64,000 bases of DNA from Pegea sp. RAD2-039. Lineage: Eukaryota > Chordata > Thaliacea > Salpida > Salpidae. Where the stretch lies: contig JAQGEQ010000058.1 of the NCBI GenBank assembly GCA_034620365.1, positions 620,001 to 684,000 of the forward strand. Direction: 5' to 3'. The notes under the pieces were generated by a model that worked only from the letters and a program-made list of their open reading frames with translations, had not been told where the DNA came from and did not search any database. The position numbers were made by a program, and so were the translations under genes. This document shows positions 26,993 to 40,200 of the stretch, piece by piece. Position 1 is the stretch's first letter. Every line of letters begins with the position of its first letter.

Positions 26993-29900
26993 TCAGAAAG
27001 TTCTACCGAAAGCCTGAAGCCCTTTTTGTTCTAAAACTGATTCAGTCCCAAACTGATCTTCAGGAATCTTCACGAAGCCAAGTTTGTTGTAAAGATCGAT
27101 AGATTGAAGTGAAGTGTTTTCTACAAGCACATGAACTCCAGAGGAATCTGGTGAAAATATCACTTAGCAACCAACCACTTAGCAACCAACAACTTAGCAA
27201 CCAACAACTCAGCAACCAGCCACTTAGCAACCAACAACTTAGCAAACAACAACTTAGCAACCAACCACTTAGCAACCAACACTTAGCAACCAACCACTTA
27301 GCAACCAACTTAGCAACCAAAAACTTAGCAACCAACCACTTAGCAACCAACCACTTAGCAACCAAATCCAACCACTTAGCAACCAACAACTCAGCAACCA
27401 GCCACTTAGCAACCAACAACTCAGCAACCAGCCACTTAGCAACCAACAACTTAGCAACCAACAACTCAGCAACCAACAGCACCAACAACTTAGCAACCAA
27501 CCACTTAGCAACCAACTTAGCAGCAATCAACAACTTAGCAACCAACAACTCAGCAACCAGCCACTTAGCAACCAACAACTTAGCAACCAACCACTTAGCA
27601 ACCAACCACTTAGCAACCAACCACTTAGCAACCAACCACTTAGTGATTTAAGGGCTGATAAAACGCAAACCATCAAATTTTTGACGATATTTTGATGTGA
27701 ATTTGGGGTGAGTGCAAATGTCAGAAGAGATGGATAAGTTTCCATCAATTTATCACTCCCATACTCAAACCGCTTCTCTGTTCCATGTAAATCTTCAATC
27801 ATCTCCTACACATGATGACGTCACTTACATTCAATGACGTCACTTACACGAGGTTACCTTGACAACAGCAGGCAAGTTGTCATCAGGTGGAGAAGGATAT
27901 TTCAAGCGCAGGGCAGGTAGATATGCCATCTCGTATTTGGTCCAGAAACGTCGCGCGTCCAACGCTGCTGCTAGGTAACCGCAAACCTGACAATCCTCAT
28001 CTTCCACGACAAATGCGTATTTCGGGGACAGAGTCAATAAGCCTCCCACAAATCTAAGATGAGGAAGATGAAGATGAGGGAGAAGCAACATCCAGACATA
28101 CCTGTCTCCCGGGAGCTGTTGATAATCAGCAAAAAAATCTGCGGAAGCAACTTCAGAAGTCGAGTAACAGATTTGAAGGACTTTTTCCTGCAGATGGAGG
28201 ATCAAAAAAGGCTGGAATGGGGGCGTTTGGGGCACTTACTTCATCTGTAGCGAGATAAGGGCGAACCACGTAAGTGTTTGCTTGGGGTTCAACCGGAACC
28301 ACGTGACAGAAGAGATCAAAAGACGCGCTGACCGGAAGTAACCTCTACAGCAGATACAAGTCAGTTGTCGAGAAGTGATGACGTCATCACGCACCTGAAA
28401 TTCCCCGGAAAGACCACCGCGAAATACCCAGGGTTCAGGATCGCTACTCAACCAACCGTAACCGTTGCCTAGCTCTGTAACAAGTAATGACGTCATCAGG
28501 AGCGGTCGATGACGTCATTGAAGACTCACCGCTGATCGGAGGAGATTTATCTTTGAGCTCATTTTGATCACAATCTTTCACGTTCACTCCTGCTTTCCCT
28601 GAAGAAGAATACAAGGATCAAGAAGAAGATCACGAAGATGATTATTACCGAGCCATTTGATGTAAGATCTTAACATGTTGATGACTCCTCTCATATCAGA
28701 GATGTAAGGAAAGATGTCATAAAGAAGAGTTCGATTAGGGCACGTGATCACTCGTTTAAATGAATCTAAAACCATTTGACATTTCGAATCAAATCGCGTC
28801 GCTTTCTCCGTCCATTTCAGCGCCTATATCATATGACGTCATCAACTGTCAACTGGTTATGACGTAATCACCTTAGTGAGATACTCATCGGACTTTCGAT
28901 TGGATTTATCGCGCGATAATTTTGCCGCGTGTTCTTTCAACCACTTAAAGGCGCTAATGAGTTCGCGACCAATTTGGCCATGCTCGTACGGAAGATGAAA
29001 GCAATCGGCCAGAACTTGTAAATCGCGTTCTTTCACTGCTTCGATACTGTTGCGTGGCAACATGACGTCATCATCGCTGTCACGTGCTCGAAGTGAACAG
29101 TCAGATGTAGTTGCTGCAACTTCCGGGACTTCCTCTTTTGCATCTTCAACAGGCAGTGGAGAGTCTTCCATGACGTCACAGCTCGGCTCAATGACGTCAC
29201 TAGGCGTAGGTGCCGCACCGCTTGCTGTTGCCATGGATACGTCACTATCGCTAACTTCATCAGTTTGCATCGCTGCTAGCGACGATGACTCGGACTCAGC
29301 GTCGATCTGTTACGTCATCATGTCAGTCACGTGTGCCACGTCGTTAATGACGTCATCACCTGCATTGGTTGCGAGTTCTTTGCGATGCTGATGACGTCAG
29401 TTTGCATCACTTCTTCCAGCGGATCTTCTTTCATATCGACACTAGTGGTAGCAGCTGTAACGTCATCACCTTCTTCTTTGTCCACTTCTGGTTGAAACGC
29501 GTCGTTTGTGACGTCACAAGAAGCATTGGAAGCGATTTCGATGTCAGTCGATGACGTCACTTTGACATCATCTTCATGCTTCGCGTGTTCGCTGCTATCC
29601 ATCGCGATGATGTCACCAGTGAGAGATGGACAGACAATCGGTTGAAGGAGGGACGAGGAGCAGGAGATGACAGAGGGAGGGGAGCTGACGATAGGGGGCG
29701 GCATCGATGTCGAAATCGCGGTTCCACTTCGCGCTATTATCTTTGTTGTAATAAATCTCGGATATGAGAATAAAGGCAACCAATCACGAAGGGCCTGAAG
29801 ATTGTAGGATTTAAAAGATCAGTTTTAAGGATTGGAAGTTGGGAGTTACGTTGTTAAGGGCGATGATAGGGTCGTAGTTGCCATGGTTGAAGAGTGAGTT

Positions 29901-31564
29901 TGGTTGCAAACTACCGCGAGATGAATAGTCGCTGTCGTCATCAGCGCTACTACAAGATGAAGATGAGGATGAAGAGACTTCCTGATCAACTGTCTCTTCT
30001 TTTTTAATTTCTGTTTTTTTATCATCTGGATGAATTTTGATGAAATAAATGACCAAAAAATAGTGGTAAGTACCTGAAGGTGGTCCACAACTCAACCACC
30101 AACTTGCCAGTGTGTGTAGGGCCACAAAATTACTTTCAAATTCACAATTGGGGTTTGTAAGGACCCCAGAAAGAAGAGGGATCAACTCAGTTGATCTTCC
30201 TGTTCAAGAAAACTTTAAAAGATGAGTCTCAGATGAACATGAAAGACCTTTGTAAGGTCCGAAGAAGACACGTTTCGGATCATAATCGTTGGCATGGAGA
30301 TTATCCCAGATCATCACTTTCCGTTGAAGGATTTCATTCAAGGTTTGAATCGATTCCACCGAGATAACGTTCGAGACAACTTTTGGTCCTGCAAGCCACG
30401 AAACGATAACACGATAAACTCGCACATCGCTACGCGATTCTACACACTAGTTATGACGTAATACCACGTCACTAACCGGTCCACATGACTGAGATATCCG
30501 GATGTAAGGTCTTTCCTAAAGTTTGAAGATATTGCGAAGTTTCAACACTTGGTGTCGCCATATTGTTGCAGTACTCTAAAGATATGTTTGGACAACTTGT
30601 TTACGTAGTTATGACAACATGACGTCATCAACAGACCAGTAGGACAGAAGAGGAAGCGGGGACAGCCTAGGGATTCATACATTGTGTTGGTGATTGCAGC
30701 TTGTGCATGAGCAGAAGATTCATATCTTTCACGGTCGAATGAACACAACACTGGATCAATATCATCGAAAAGAAGCGCAAAAGCGCTGCAACCGAGTTCT
30801 TTCACCTAGCAACCGTTGCCATGTGAACGGATGAAGGAGTAGTTGGTAAAATACTTACCTGTTGCAGTTTGTTTTCAAGAGCTTTGATTTCTTTTTCAGC
30901 TGTAAACACCATATCTAAACCAGGTGAGATTGCATACACAAAAGTGACATTCTCAGCATTTGCTTCTGATATTAACCTCTTTAGGAGGTCTGTACAAATG
31001 TAAAAAGTCTCCTAATACTGCTGGAACATGGATCTTTTTTTTCTATCACTAAATTTACATCTACAAATTTTAAATATTAATTTCAAAAGTTTACCTGATT
31101 CATCAGGGGAATATTTTTCTCTCCAAAATAACCTATGCTTATAATCATCTTTTGGTCCATATAAGTATGTGTTTAGTCCCATTGTTTTCATTCTATCAAA
31201 TAGTAATGATAGAATTTGTAAATAAATTTATACAAATTTGCTTTATTTTTTAAAGTCAAACTAAAACCAATATTTTCAATATAAACTAAGATGTATCTTT
31301 AATTATCAGCTCATAAAACTTTAACAAATTATTAAATAAGAACCTTTTAAATAAATCTAGGCGTTGTTCTGTTGTCCATGGTCTGCCATAGAAGCCTTCA
31401 ACTACTCCACACATAAAATCATGGTCGACAGTTTTACAGATTTTTTCTTTAATTTTTGGACTATTTTTTTTAACTTTTGATTTAATCTGGCCCATTTCAT
31501 TATTGGTATTACTTTCCTTTATACTAGATTCCAATATCTGACTATTTAAGTCGCATTTCGACAT
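26993..31564 (-). CDS. OGA: Protein O-GlcNAcase
   Basis: Removes O-linked N-acetylglucosamine from Ser/Thr of nuclear and cytosolic proteins (GH84). Starts at 31564; stop TGA at 26993-26995. Exon 1 carries a short charged leader and [17 protein letters not shown]. The next exons give [29 protein letters not shown] and [10 protein letters not shown] with the catalytic Asp pair, [29 protein letters not shown] and [21 protein letters not shown] long Ser/Asp-rich linker follows (about 28870-29790). Then come the stalk helices ([37 protein letters not shown]) and the acetyltransferase-like C-terminal domain ([38 protein letters not shown], then SSGVHVLVE and LYNKLGF). The final intron (27148-27639) is a minisatellite. 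The joined C-terminus aligns well with vertebrate OGA across that intron, so the protein looks intact. Confidence 0.96.
27148..27639 (-). other. OGA last intron, nearly all minisatellite
   Basis: Donor read as CTAA|GTGGTTGG at 27640/27639 and acceptor TTTTCACCAG at 27148/27147. Splicing joins ...VLSALKSL to NSSGVHVLV in the order expected for OGA. The GT lies inside the first repeat unit. Other short introns in the gene are about 45-70 nt. Confidence 0.75.
27162..27643 (+). repeat. 15-bp minisatellite, about 32 units
   Basis: Tandem AGCAACCAACCACTT with frequent variants (AGCAACCAACAACTT, AGCAACCAACAACTC, AGCAACCAGCCACTT) and a few 12-14 bp units. Higher-order repetition is visible: the variants recur in similar order near 27205-27250, 27385-27460 and 27535-27590. 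Because the unit is a multiple of three, long open frames exist on both strands; these are by-products. Confidence 0.97.
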
Positions 31565-33350
31565 AATATTTTTAGTTCATAAATCAAGCTTGATGATTTA
31601 AAAAAAAATAAGTTAGTTCATAAAAAAAAATTAAAAGTTTAAAATTTTTTTTAACATATTATATACATTAAAATTACCTTAAAATATTTAAAGAATTTAT
31701 TTAATTATTATTATTCATTTTAACTTATATTAGGTATAATTTCTTCTATTAATTATAAACTATACTGAATAATTATTATTAATCAACAAAATAAATTTAT
31801 TCAAAACTTCCACTTCAACAAACATAAAAAAGATATAAATTTAATCATTTCAATACAAGAACAATTTAACTGTTATTAATAAAAAATATAAAAATTTTGA
31901 AAAATTAAAGTTATAAGTGGGAGAAAAAATCGTATTTAAAGTTTTAAACTTAAAAAAAATATTAAATGGTATTATGTAGAATACGGCCGAGTTTTCATCA
32001 AACTTTCAGATGTTTCAAATTTTATTTTCAAGTTCAACCTATAAACAAAAAAGAAAAAATATTTGTGAAGGTAAGGTAATCAATTAATGAATAATCTATT
32101 ATTGAAATAACGATTTATTTACAGTTTTAACTGACAGTGTAACAAAACAAACAGCATTCGAAATGTGTAGCGTCATGACTTCCATCTTCAGTCATTTTGT
32201 TCAAAACGTCAAAACAACATTTTCAGATTCGCACAATATTTAGGAAAATATAAGAAATAACTACAAAAAATGTTTGGATTTTAATAAAAATTTTCAGTGT
32301 TTTATGTATTGTATTTATTACAATTTATTTATCTGAGATTATACTTTTTATAATCGATGATTTGTAAAATATTATTTTAGGTTGTAAATCTAGTGATTAG
32401 AAGTCTATAAACTTCAGTGCAACCTTGTATTACCATCAATACGTCCTTAAAAGTCTACTTAGAAAGTTTTTAAACATGATTTCGTTGCAGTTATTGTCTA
32501 CCCGATAAAGTTACCCCGAAAAGTGTTACCCGATAGAGCTGCCACGTTGGATTTATTTTTGATTTTGCTCTAATGTCCAATAAGGTGACTCTTTACTTTA
32601 GTCTTAAATGCCACTTTTATATGAGCCTAATAATGATTTTAGATTTTTTATTTAGTCAGTTTCCTAATTGAATAAAGCCGAAGTATTTTTCGAGATCCAA
32701 TATCAGTTCAAGGTTAGTATTTAGTTTAGAAATGACAGTATGTAAAAAACTTAGAATAGTTAACTAGTCCTTGCTAATATACAAAATAATTCTCAAGTGT
32801 ACCCTTTCTTAGTTAGTGATTACACACTAAGAGACATTAAAATCGTCACTTGATGTCAATTATAAAAATCTTAACTTTGTATGACATTTAGCTAGCAACT
32901 GAAAAGTTAGAATTATCGGTTAACTTTTATGTAGCTTAGTTTATGTAAATGAATTTTTTCATATACTACCATGTCCGCTAATCTTATTAATTTAGAAATA
33001 AAATTTAAGGAAACTTTTCTTCGTTGCTTAATACCGACATTCAGCAGCCTTATTTCAGGAAATATCGAATTTTGTAATTAAAAAATTTGTTGCTACCTTT
33101 AATCAATTCAGTATTTGATAAAGTTTCTAACAGAATTTAAACATTTTTATATCATATTACTAGCTTCTACTAAACTTACATTTATAGTTTGATTCAGTCA
33201 AACAAAAACTAATTCAAATAGAATATCTCAGAGGGTTAGAAGTAAATTTACAATCAATAAAATGATTAGATGGAAACTTGAATCTCATAAAATCTTGGTG
33301 ACTTTCTGCCAGCAGTAAATGACCAACAAATTTGAGCCAAATTACAAAGA
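31565..33350. other. AT-rich spacer between OGA and RPL35
   Basis: No exon, RNA gene or repeat recognised. It should contain the OGA promoter next to 31565. Confidence 0.5.
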
Positions 33351-33356
33351 TTTATT
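33351..33356 (-). promoter_or_regulatory. AATAAA touching the RPL35 stop codon
   Basis: Minus strand reads GCT TAA ATAAATC: the hexamer begins at the last base of the stop codon. Confidence 0.5.
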
Positions 33357-35177
33357 TAAGCTTTGATAGCATAAATACGTTGGGGATTGTTCTGACGACG
33401 CATGCGTTGACGACGGTTCTCCAACTTGGACTCGTGTTTGTTCAGACGACGACGAAGCGCACGAGTTTTCTTGGGGCGCAAGTCGATGGGAACATGTTTC
33501 TTGCCCTGCAAAAAAGGACCAATGAACGCGAAGGTTTTATAAATCAACTGCAGCAGCAAGTTGAGTTATTTTGAAGACAAATTACAACAGAACTGATTGG
33601 CTCAAAGTACAACGACTGGTTGGAAATAACGAATGTGGGGATGGGGGGACCCAACCGCGTGTAGGCGTCAGATCCCAGTCATTGTGCCTCCGAAGCCATT
33701 CGGCTCAGTGTAAATTAGTACAAATGTATAAAAAGAAAAGTGAGGAAGCTTACACGAAAGAGTTTTCTCAAATTCTCTTTCTGTGTTTGATTGATGACGG
33801 TCAATACGCGAGCAATACTCTTTCGGACCAAGCAACTGTAAAGAAAAGTCAGTTAAAGAGATGTTGTTGAGTAGCTTCTTGATGTTTACATTTTAGAGAG
33901 TTTAGAAGCAGCTCCTCCAGTAACTTCAGCTACTCGAAGATTGGACAACTCTTGCTTGAAGGTGACCAGTTGCTTCATGAGCTCTTCTTTACTTTTACCT
34001 CTCAATTCACGTGCCTTGATGCGAGCCTAAAACAAGATTTCAGTAATAATAGAAAATTGTATTCAAAGTTATCATGAAATAATAAGATGATAGAATAATC
34101 GAAAAAAATAAATTAAAAAGATCTAAAAATTAGCAAACAAATATATTTGGTGGAAACAATGCTTGTCATATTAAACAAGATTTTGATATATAAATAAAAT
34201 AGATAAAAATACTTTACAAATTCATTTTTATATTTTAGGTAGTTACATGGAAAAATGATGAAAAATAATTAAATCAAATAATAACTTAAATTTATTTTAT
34301 AAAAATTTTAAATTCCAACAAAAAATAAAAACATGACAACAAGAAATAAGTTCAATTACAAGAAGAACTTAAATTAGCTATTTAAGTTTGGTACTTTATA
34401 TTCTGAAAGATTTTGGTAATAACTGAGATGACAGAATTAAATATTATTTTATAATTTAGTAAATGCAAGAAAGTATTTAGATAGTTAATAAACAAATAAT
34501 AAATATAAAAAATTCAACTATTTATTAAAACTATAAAACAAGAATACCATTCAAATAATTAATGGCACATATAAAATATCTCATAATTAACATATTTATT
34601 TCAATAATAAGTATTTGAATAAAAATACTTATAGCACATTTGAAAAGTAAAAGAAATAAATTTACAGCTAATTTGACAAAATAGTTCTTAAAAAAAAAGG
34701 TTTTTGAGCTGAATATATTTATATATAATAATAGTTTATATCATATTAATATCATGCAAGTAAATTTTAATAAAATAGAAAGCAAGCAATCTACTTTGAT
34801 CAAAATGTAAATTAATTTTTAAGTTTAATTAATTAAGTTTAAATGAAAGCTTAGCTTTGAAATATTTTAAAATACAACTTAATATAGTATAATATTTATA
34901 GGATACCTAGTCATTTCTTTAAATCTTTTTTATTTAAGTAAACTACTTTTTAAATTGAGTATTTAGCATTAACTACCTATTTATATATACTTGAAATTTA
35001 TGATAAAGATTAGGATTATTACTATAAAACTATATATTAAACTTTTTTTTAAATAAAAAATAATCAAAAAAACATCTAATAATTTTCAATTTTACCATCA
35101 AAAACTGTTACAAAAAAATAGAAATAAATATTAATACATACTAATAATTTACACAAAATTGACTACTAACTCACCAT
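33356..35177 (-). CDS. RPL35: 60S ribosomal protein L35 (uL29)
   Basis: Structural protein of the large ribosomal subunit near the polypeptide exit tunnel. Four exons: 35175-35177 (only the ATG, followed by GTGAGT), 33890-34026 ([20 protein letters not shown]...[12 protein letters not shown]), 33754-33835 ([20 protein letters not shown]) and 33356-33505 ([20 protein letters not shown], ending IYAIKA). Total 372 nt, 123 residues, the same as human RPL35. Intron 1 (about 1.15 kb) follows directly after the start codon, a common layout for ribosomal protein genes. A pyrimidine-rich TTCTTTTTG stretch lies about 45 nt before the ATG and could be a 5'-TOP start. Intron 3 is GC-richer than its surroundings and could host a snoRNA. 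Confidence 0.97.
33632..33722 (-). ncRNA. Candidate intronic structured RNA (possible H/ACA snoRNA)
   Basis: Inside RPL35 intron 3. On the minus strand a perfect stem CCGAA-TGGC-TTCGG is followed by a second potential stem closed by GGGAT...ATCCC, and then ACA (complement of 33634-33636) a few bases beyond the second stem. Ribosomal protein introns often host snoRNAs. The hinge (H box) is not convincing, so this is tentative. Confidence 0.25.
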
Positions 35178-37226
35178 TATAACTTTCCTGAAGTAGACCT
35201 GAACAAAAAGAACCCGCTGCCAATGGTAGCTATAAAATCAAGACAGATAAAATAAAAACTGTAGCCGGTAAAACCATAAACAAAAATCGTACAAACTAAA
35301 AGAATTCAAAAATAGCTTTTACTGTGAGATTGTCAAATTTTTATATTTGTAAGAATTCAAATCAATAAAATTAGTTAAATTATATGTAATGAGTTTTTAA
35401 AAGTTCAAATGAAACATAAAACAGTATTCAATAATATGGTCAGTTATTGTTTTTTGGCTGAAAATAATCATAAGAATTAATGATCAAATAAACGTTTTGT
35501 TTTTTACTAAGGGTACAGTTAAAACTTTCTTTGACTCCATTCTATGTAAAATATTCCGATTAATGCAACGTTTGATCAATTTTACAGTAATAGTAATCTA
35601 AAAAAAGTTGTAAAAACATTTAAAAAATACTAACTAATTTAAAAATTTACAGGATAAAATTTTTTAAGACTCACAAGAACGTACTTTAAGTGTAATTAAT
35701 TTAAGCTTAGTCAGTAGACAAGTTGTTTAAGTTTGAGTAATATAAAACTTCCAGTTGAAAAATTTACTATATGAAATTAACATGCAATTATCTATATAAA
35801 CCCTAATCAAGCTAAACTATAGCAAAAATACTTGTCTTCCACGAAACAAAGTATTAAAAAAAATTATTTTGAAAAATTACACGATGAAAGAGATGCATTG
35901 CTTAAGAACTACTTGCTTAAGATTTTGATGACGTTGTAAGCCTTAATAGACTAAATACGTTTCATTAAAGTGTCATAAAATCTATAATCCAGAATAACAC
36001 TGAAAATGCATTTCAGAATGTTTTTATCTAAGCAAATTTGTTTGATTATTTTTTGTATATTATTAGGAATTCAAATATCTTCTTAAATCAACAAGAAATA
36101 TATAAACGATTCGATCAATTATTTTAAAGAATGGTTAAATTCTATATTTTTGAATAGTAACTACTAAACTAGTTTTGATGACCACATTAAGATTTTTTTA
36201 AATGTATAGTCTCATTGAACATATATCATTCAATGCGTGTCTACTAAACTTTTAATTTTTTATTAGTTTTGCCAAAATATTCTATAAGTCTTAACTTTGC
36301 TACCCATCATAAAATTTTGTAAGACAAATTTTATTTTACAAATCGAAAATTTATCTGATAATTATATTATTTATAAAACATATCTGCTTTTTTCTTATAA
36401 ACATATTCTCAGGAATTTAGTCTCGGTATATTTTTTAAAATTTTTGATTGAATCTAGTGAGTGACTTTTACCTTACCAAACTTTAATGAAAACTATTCTC
36501 ATCTTTTCTTACAACAAAAGAAATGATTTTAGATTATTTTCTTAAAATATTTCTAAATATGTATATTAATTATCAACTACTAAATCTTTTCTATTAACTT
36601 GTGATATTTCAAACAAATAGTACATTAAATCACTAGAAATTGAAGGGGTTAGCTAATAAATGATTTAAACCAAAACTGTTGAATAAATTACTTTTTTCTT
36701 TCTTGCAACACCTAACGATAAGTTACTAAGCAACACACGCTACATTCAAACCCATTTCGTAAATCGTAAATAAATTATGTTTTAATTTTAATTAAGAACA
36801 AAATTTAGGAAATATAAATGAGATTTAATTTTAAGATCATAAAGTTGGTTGTCAACAAAATATTTTGAGTAAATTTTTTATTAAAAAAAAAACTATTTAT
36901 TACTTGAAAGTTAAAATTACATTTTCATAAAAATATTTTTAATTTTTATGAAATTAATAGCCTAATTTGACATTTTTATAGATAATTTATCTTATTTACA
37001 AGAGCTTAATCAAGTTTTTAAAATTAAGAGATAAATTTGATAACTTGAATTACTGCATTTGTTTTATTTGAAAAAATGATTTACAAAAAAGTCTGATAAT
37101 CTTGAATTTATAAATAGGTTTTTATTTCATATTTTATAATTAGTTTTAAAATTTTAGACTTTGTAGTCTTAAGATTCTTTTTAAAAGTCTATTTTTGTTG
37201 TTGCTTGCAACTTACTCTTTCTAAAT
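35178..37226. other. Divergent intergenic region between RPL35 and CFAP43
   Basis: AT-rich, about 2 kb, no recognisable exon or repeat; contains both promoters by necessity. Confidence 0.5.
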
Positions 37227-40200
37227 ATGGATTCATTTGGTGAAATTGAAACTAAGTAAGTTTGATCTCAAAATTAGAAAAATCTTTCTCAATAAACTAA
37301 TTTCAATGAAATGAATAAAAAAACAAATTATATTTATAAAAATGTAAAATTGATTTCTTAAAAAATATTATTTGCTGTTTATTTTTCTCAAAAATTTGAT
37401 AAAAATTATAAATTAATAAAATAATTAGATGGACTCAAGGATTTAATGATGGTGTTGTTGATTTTATAAATGATGAAGTTCTTTGCTTTAAATGTGGAGA
37501 TAAACTTAAATTTTATGACACTACTGATGAAAGTGAAACATTTTTGGTGTCTCCTGGAAATGGAATTGATAATTTTACAACAAAACCAAATGACAATTTG
37601 GTTGCATTCTCTGAACAAGGACTACATCCAAATATCTACATCTATGATTTTATAACTAGACAAATAGTTTATGAACTAAAAGGTAGATGATTCAGTTGAT
37701 AATTATACAAACTATTTAACTCATTATAAATCATTTTAATGAATTTGGAAATGATAATCAAACTTGTTGTTCAATTCCATGTTTTTAGCTGCAGCAGAAA
37801 TGAAATACCAAAAACTTGCATTTTCCCAAAAATCGAACTTTTTAGTAGCTGTTTCATCAATTCCAGACTTTAATTTATATCTTTTTGATATAATTGAAGG
37901 GAAACTGTTATGCAAAGAACAAGTAAATTATTTAGTTTGATTATCACTTTTCTTAATTGAATTATTTTGTAGTTAAATTTGGATATTGAAGTCAAATCTA
38001 TAGAGTTCAATCCAATCAACTCAAACTTTTTTACTATTCTGGCTGACGAAAAAGTTCAAGTTTTTACAATTCAATGTTGTAACCAACTTTATACATTAGA
38101 TATCAAGTAAGCTTAACTCTTAAGAACTTTAATTCAGAACATCAAACAATTGGTTGACTCTTTAAAGATAAATCCAAAATCTTAGCTAAGTTTTATTTGT
38201 AGAGAAATAAATCTTCCTACGATTGAGGAACCAAATTTTGAAATAAAAGAAAAACTGATAAAAAATAAACAAGAAGAGACACTGAACAAGGTGGATCAGT
38301 TAAGCATCACTGGCTTATATGGGGATGATGCATTTTCATTTGTGAGGAGCTTTGATAAAAAAGATAACAAAAAAAAAACGATGTAATTTTAGAATTCAAG
38401 CGAAGATGATGATGTTGTTACACCAGTTGCCGTGATCTGGGATTTAGAAGGACATTTGATGATTGCGACTTGCGATGGAAAATTGATTAAAGTTCGAGAT
38501 GAATTTACAAATATGCAAATTTATAACGCTGCAGGTGAATTTTGCTGAATCATTGAATGCAAATCTTCAAAATGACTCTTTGTATAGATCCTGAATTCAT
38601 AGATGGGATCTTTGAATGTTTGAAACAAATCTCTCACAACATCTTCATTTGTGGGAGCTACGATGGAGGAGTTAGAAGAGTAGAAATTCAAAAAACTGAG
38701 TTTATCATCACCAATGTCGTCAAGATTTCAAATCAATTAAAATTTGACGAAAGATTTTTATACAGATTTGGAAATTCAATAGCAGCATTACGTCACTAAG
38801 TGTGACGTCACAGGGACTTGTAGCAGTAGCAACTGATGATTCGATAAACTTCGTGATAAATGATAATGACGTCATCAACAAGGAGCTAGGAGAAGGTGAA
38901 ATTGTAGCAGTTGATGAAAGTTTCAACGGAAATATAGTTGTCAGTATCTGAAGATCACAGGCTCATTTGCATAAAATCGTCAAATCAAATAATTGCAGAC
39001 TTGCAGAGAAAATGGCTTGCTACAAACCTGGTGCTCCGAAAATGGCGCTTTACTAAATAGCTTCGAGCTTGATTGCCAAGTAAGTGATGACTTCAGTGTA
39101 AAGACATTAACATCAAAAGTGACGTCATCAGCGTGTGACGTCAATGGCGTGTAGCCCTTTGATGGAATTAGTAGTAGTGGGGTCAGAATCAGGTCATGTG
39201 ACATTTTTCAACTTGCAATCAGATGAGAGTGACGTCATACACGACGAGATGTCATCGCGAATCGTACACGTCATCAGATTATATCATGAAGCAGTGAACT
39301 GTATCAAGTTGGTGAAGAAATTTGAAAAATAATTTTTTTTTACAGAAATTCTTTTAGGTTTGGTGGTCAGGGAAAATACTTGATGATGTCATCAACGGAA
39401 GACAGTGACGTATTCTTACTAGATGGAAGAGCATCATCTGATTTCCGTTGCATCGGTTTTGTTGGTAGGATGTAGTATGATCTTGATGACTTCCTCAAAC
39501 TCTTCATCTTTACCAGATTGTCATGACAACGTCAAATCACTTGATGTTAATTGTTCATTCTCCCAAAACCACTCAACTGTAACGGTTGTCACGACACCTA
39601 AAGATCGAGTGGAAACCAGCAGTGACGTCATCATCTTCTCGATCACATCGAAGATGTTTGAAGAAACAAATCCAGAAATTTACAACTCAAAAAAAATGGA
39701 TTTGAAAAGTTGGAGTTGGAATTCTTAATCTTGCTTCTAATTGGTTAATTTTGTGATCTTTAGGATCAGAGATCAATTGGATCAGTCTACATCTGAATGA
39801 TGTAGTTGAATCAGCTCATTTAATTGCAGCTAAAAAATCGAATTATTTAATTGCTGCAACTTCAGCAACTAACAAAAGTTATTTGGAATATGTTGTCGAT
39901 AAAGATACTACTGAACAACAAGTTTGTTTTTCCCTCTTTTTGTCTTTGTGTTTGTTTTTTATATTTTTTGTTGTATTTTTTTTTTCTTGTTTTTGTGTTC
40001 GTTGTTTTTATTTTTCTTATGTTTGTTGTTTTCTTATTTTTGTATTTTTTGTTTTGTTTTTATGTTTTTATGTTTTTTGTTTCTTGTTTTCGTGTTTGTT
40101 TTTTTCTTTTGTTTTCTTTGATTCTTCTGCTAATGTTGCTAGTATTGAAGAAGAAACTTAAAAGATCTTTCAACATTTATCAAAAGACTTCCATTTTTAA

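Noticed and set aside
27162-27643. CRISPR array
   Set aside because: Units are contiguous 15-bp repeats with no unique spacers, inside a eukaryotic intron.
27060-27651. Open frames of 180-191 codons over the minisatellite on both strands (KWLVA/SNQPL repeats)
   Set aside because: They exist only because the 15-bp unit is a multiple of three and lacks stops. OGA reads through by splicing from VLSALKS to SSGVHVLV.
29050-29391. 113-codon plus-strand Ser/Thr-rich frame
   Set aside because: Antisense to the OGA linker exon; arises from its repetitive TGACGTCA-rich composition.
33571-33870. 99-codon plus-strand frame
   Set aside because: Antisense to RPL35 exon 3 and intron 3; a shadow of the ribosomal protein gene.
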